Positions 63,882-64,000 of a DNA stretch of 64,000 nucleotides are shown here, in pieces. Origin of the DNA: Tridacna crocea (lineage: Eukaryota > Mollusca > Bivalvia > Cardiida > Cardiidae). Position numbers and translations under genes: made by a program. How positions within the stretch are numbered: position 1 is the first letter of the stretch; each line of letters opens with the position of its first letter. Where the stretch lies: positions 37,712,672-37,776,671 of the forward strand of contig OX031063.1 of assembly GCA_943736015.1 (NCBI GenBank), read 5' to 3'. The notes beneath the pieces are model-generated. The model was given only the letters and a program-made list of their open reading frames with translations, did no database searches and was not told the DNA's origin.

Positions 63882-64000
63882 CAAATATTCCAAGCAGAAG
63901 AAAAAATTAGAAGAATTTCTTCAAAAAAGAGAAAGAAGACCGCTAGACAAGAACATGCAAACTGAAAACGCGACAAGAAGGTCAAATTACCGTCATATAA
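63882..64000 (+). CDS. Exon of a third coiled-coil gene, cut by window edge
   Basis: Acceptor tttcttttcattaag, one-base phase then 39 open codons: KYSKQKKKLEEFLQKRERRP, LDKNMQTENATRRSNYRHI. The stretch KLEEFLQKRERRPL resembles KLLDMLQERERLL in exon 3 of the MGNC gene and enters in the same phase, suggesting a paralogue. Upstream exons not found. Confidence 0.5.

Overview
This window is eukaryotic nuclear DNA. It is AT-rich, its genes are split into many short exons, and non-coding DNA dominated by short palindromic transposons fills most of the space. The style (dense TTAA-flanked hairpin MITEs, tRNA-headed SINE pieces, a single-CUB membrane protein, families of coiled-coil genes) suggests a mollusc, most likely a bivalve. 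That assignment is inference; no single marker gene here proves it. I found no bacterial-type operon, CRISPR array or rRNA.

Genes. I could join exons by splice sites and reading phase for three genes. (1) On the minus strand, 36-8353, eleven consecutive internal exons of a coiled-coil protein (297 residues visible, both ends missing); every one is flanked by phase-2 introns. (2) On the plus strand, 18164-27134, a complete eight-exon gene for a 460-residue coiled-coil protein that starts Met-Gly-Asn-Cys, a plausible dual-acylation signal; its introns are also mostly phase 2. The first 119 bp of another similar exon lie at the right edge (63882-64000, plus). (3) On the minus strand, 39262-44311, a complete six-exon gene for a 228-residue type I membrane protein: signal peptide, one CUB domain with four cysteines, stalk, one transmembrane helix, short tail. 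Several orphan exons or ORFs (49.5, 56.2, 56.9, 58.7, 62.8-63.7 kb) look coding but could not be linked into genes.

Mobile DNA by region. 0-27 kb: introns and the 8.4-18 kb gap between the two coiled-coil genes are studded with TTAA-flanked palindromic MITEs. At 9690-10217 lies a 528-bp terminal-repeat retrotransposon in miniature (TRIM): two 206-bp LTRs, a primer-binding site matching tRNA-Pro, a purine tract, a 4-bp target duplication, and inside each LTR a tRNA-like Pol III module. 27.66-36.56 kb: an 8.9-kb foldback-like element, two arms of tandem repeats in opposite orientation bounded by a perfect 30-bp inverted repeat, starting about 0.5 kb after the stop codon of gene 2. 36.6-64 kb: the CUB gene, many more MITEs of at least seven families, and the orphan exons.

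How things fit together: the functional content is a pair of coiled-coil genes facing away from each other across a 10-kb repeat-filled spacer, and a separate cell-surface protein gene. Most of the rest is non-autonomous mobile DNA; no intact transposase or reverse transcriptase is visible, so mobilising enzymes must be encoded elsewhere.
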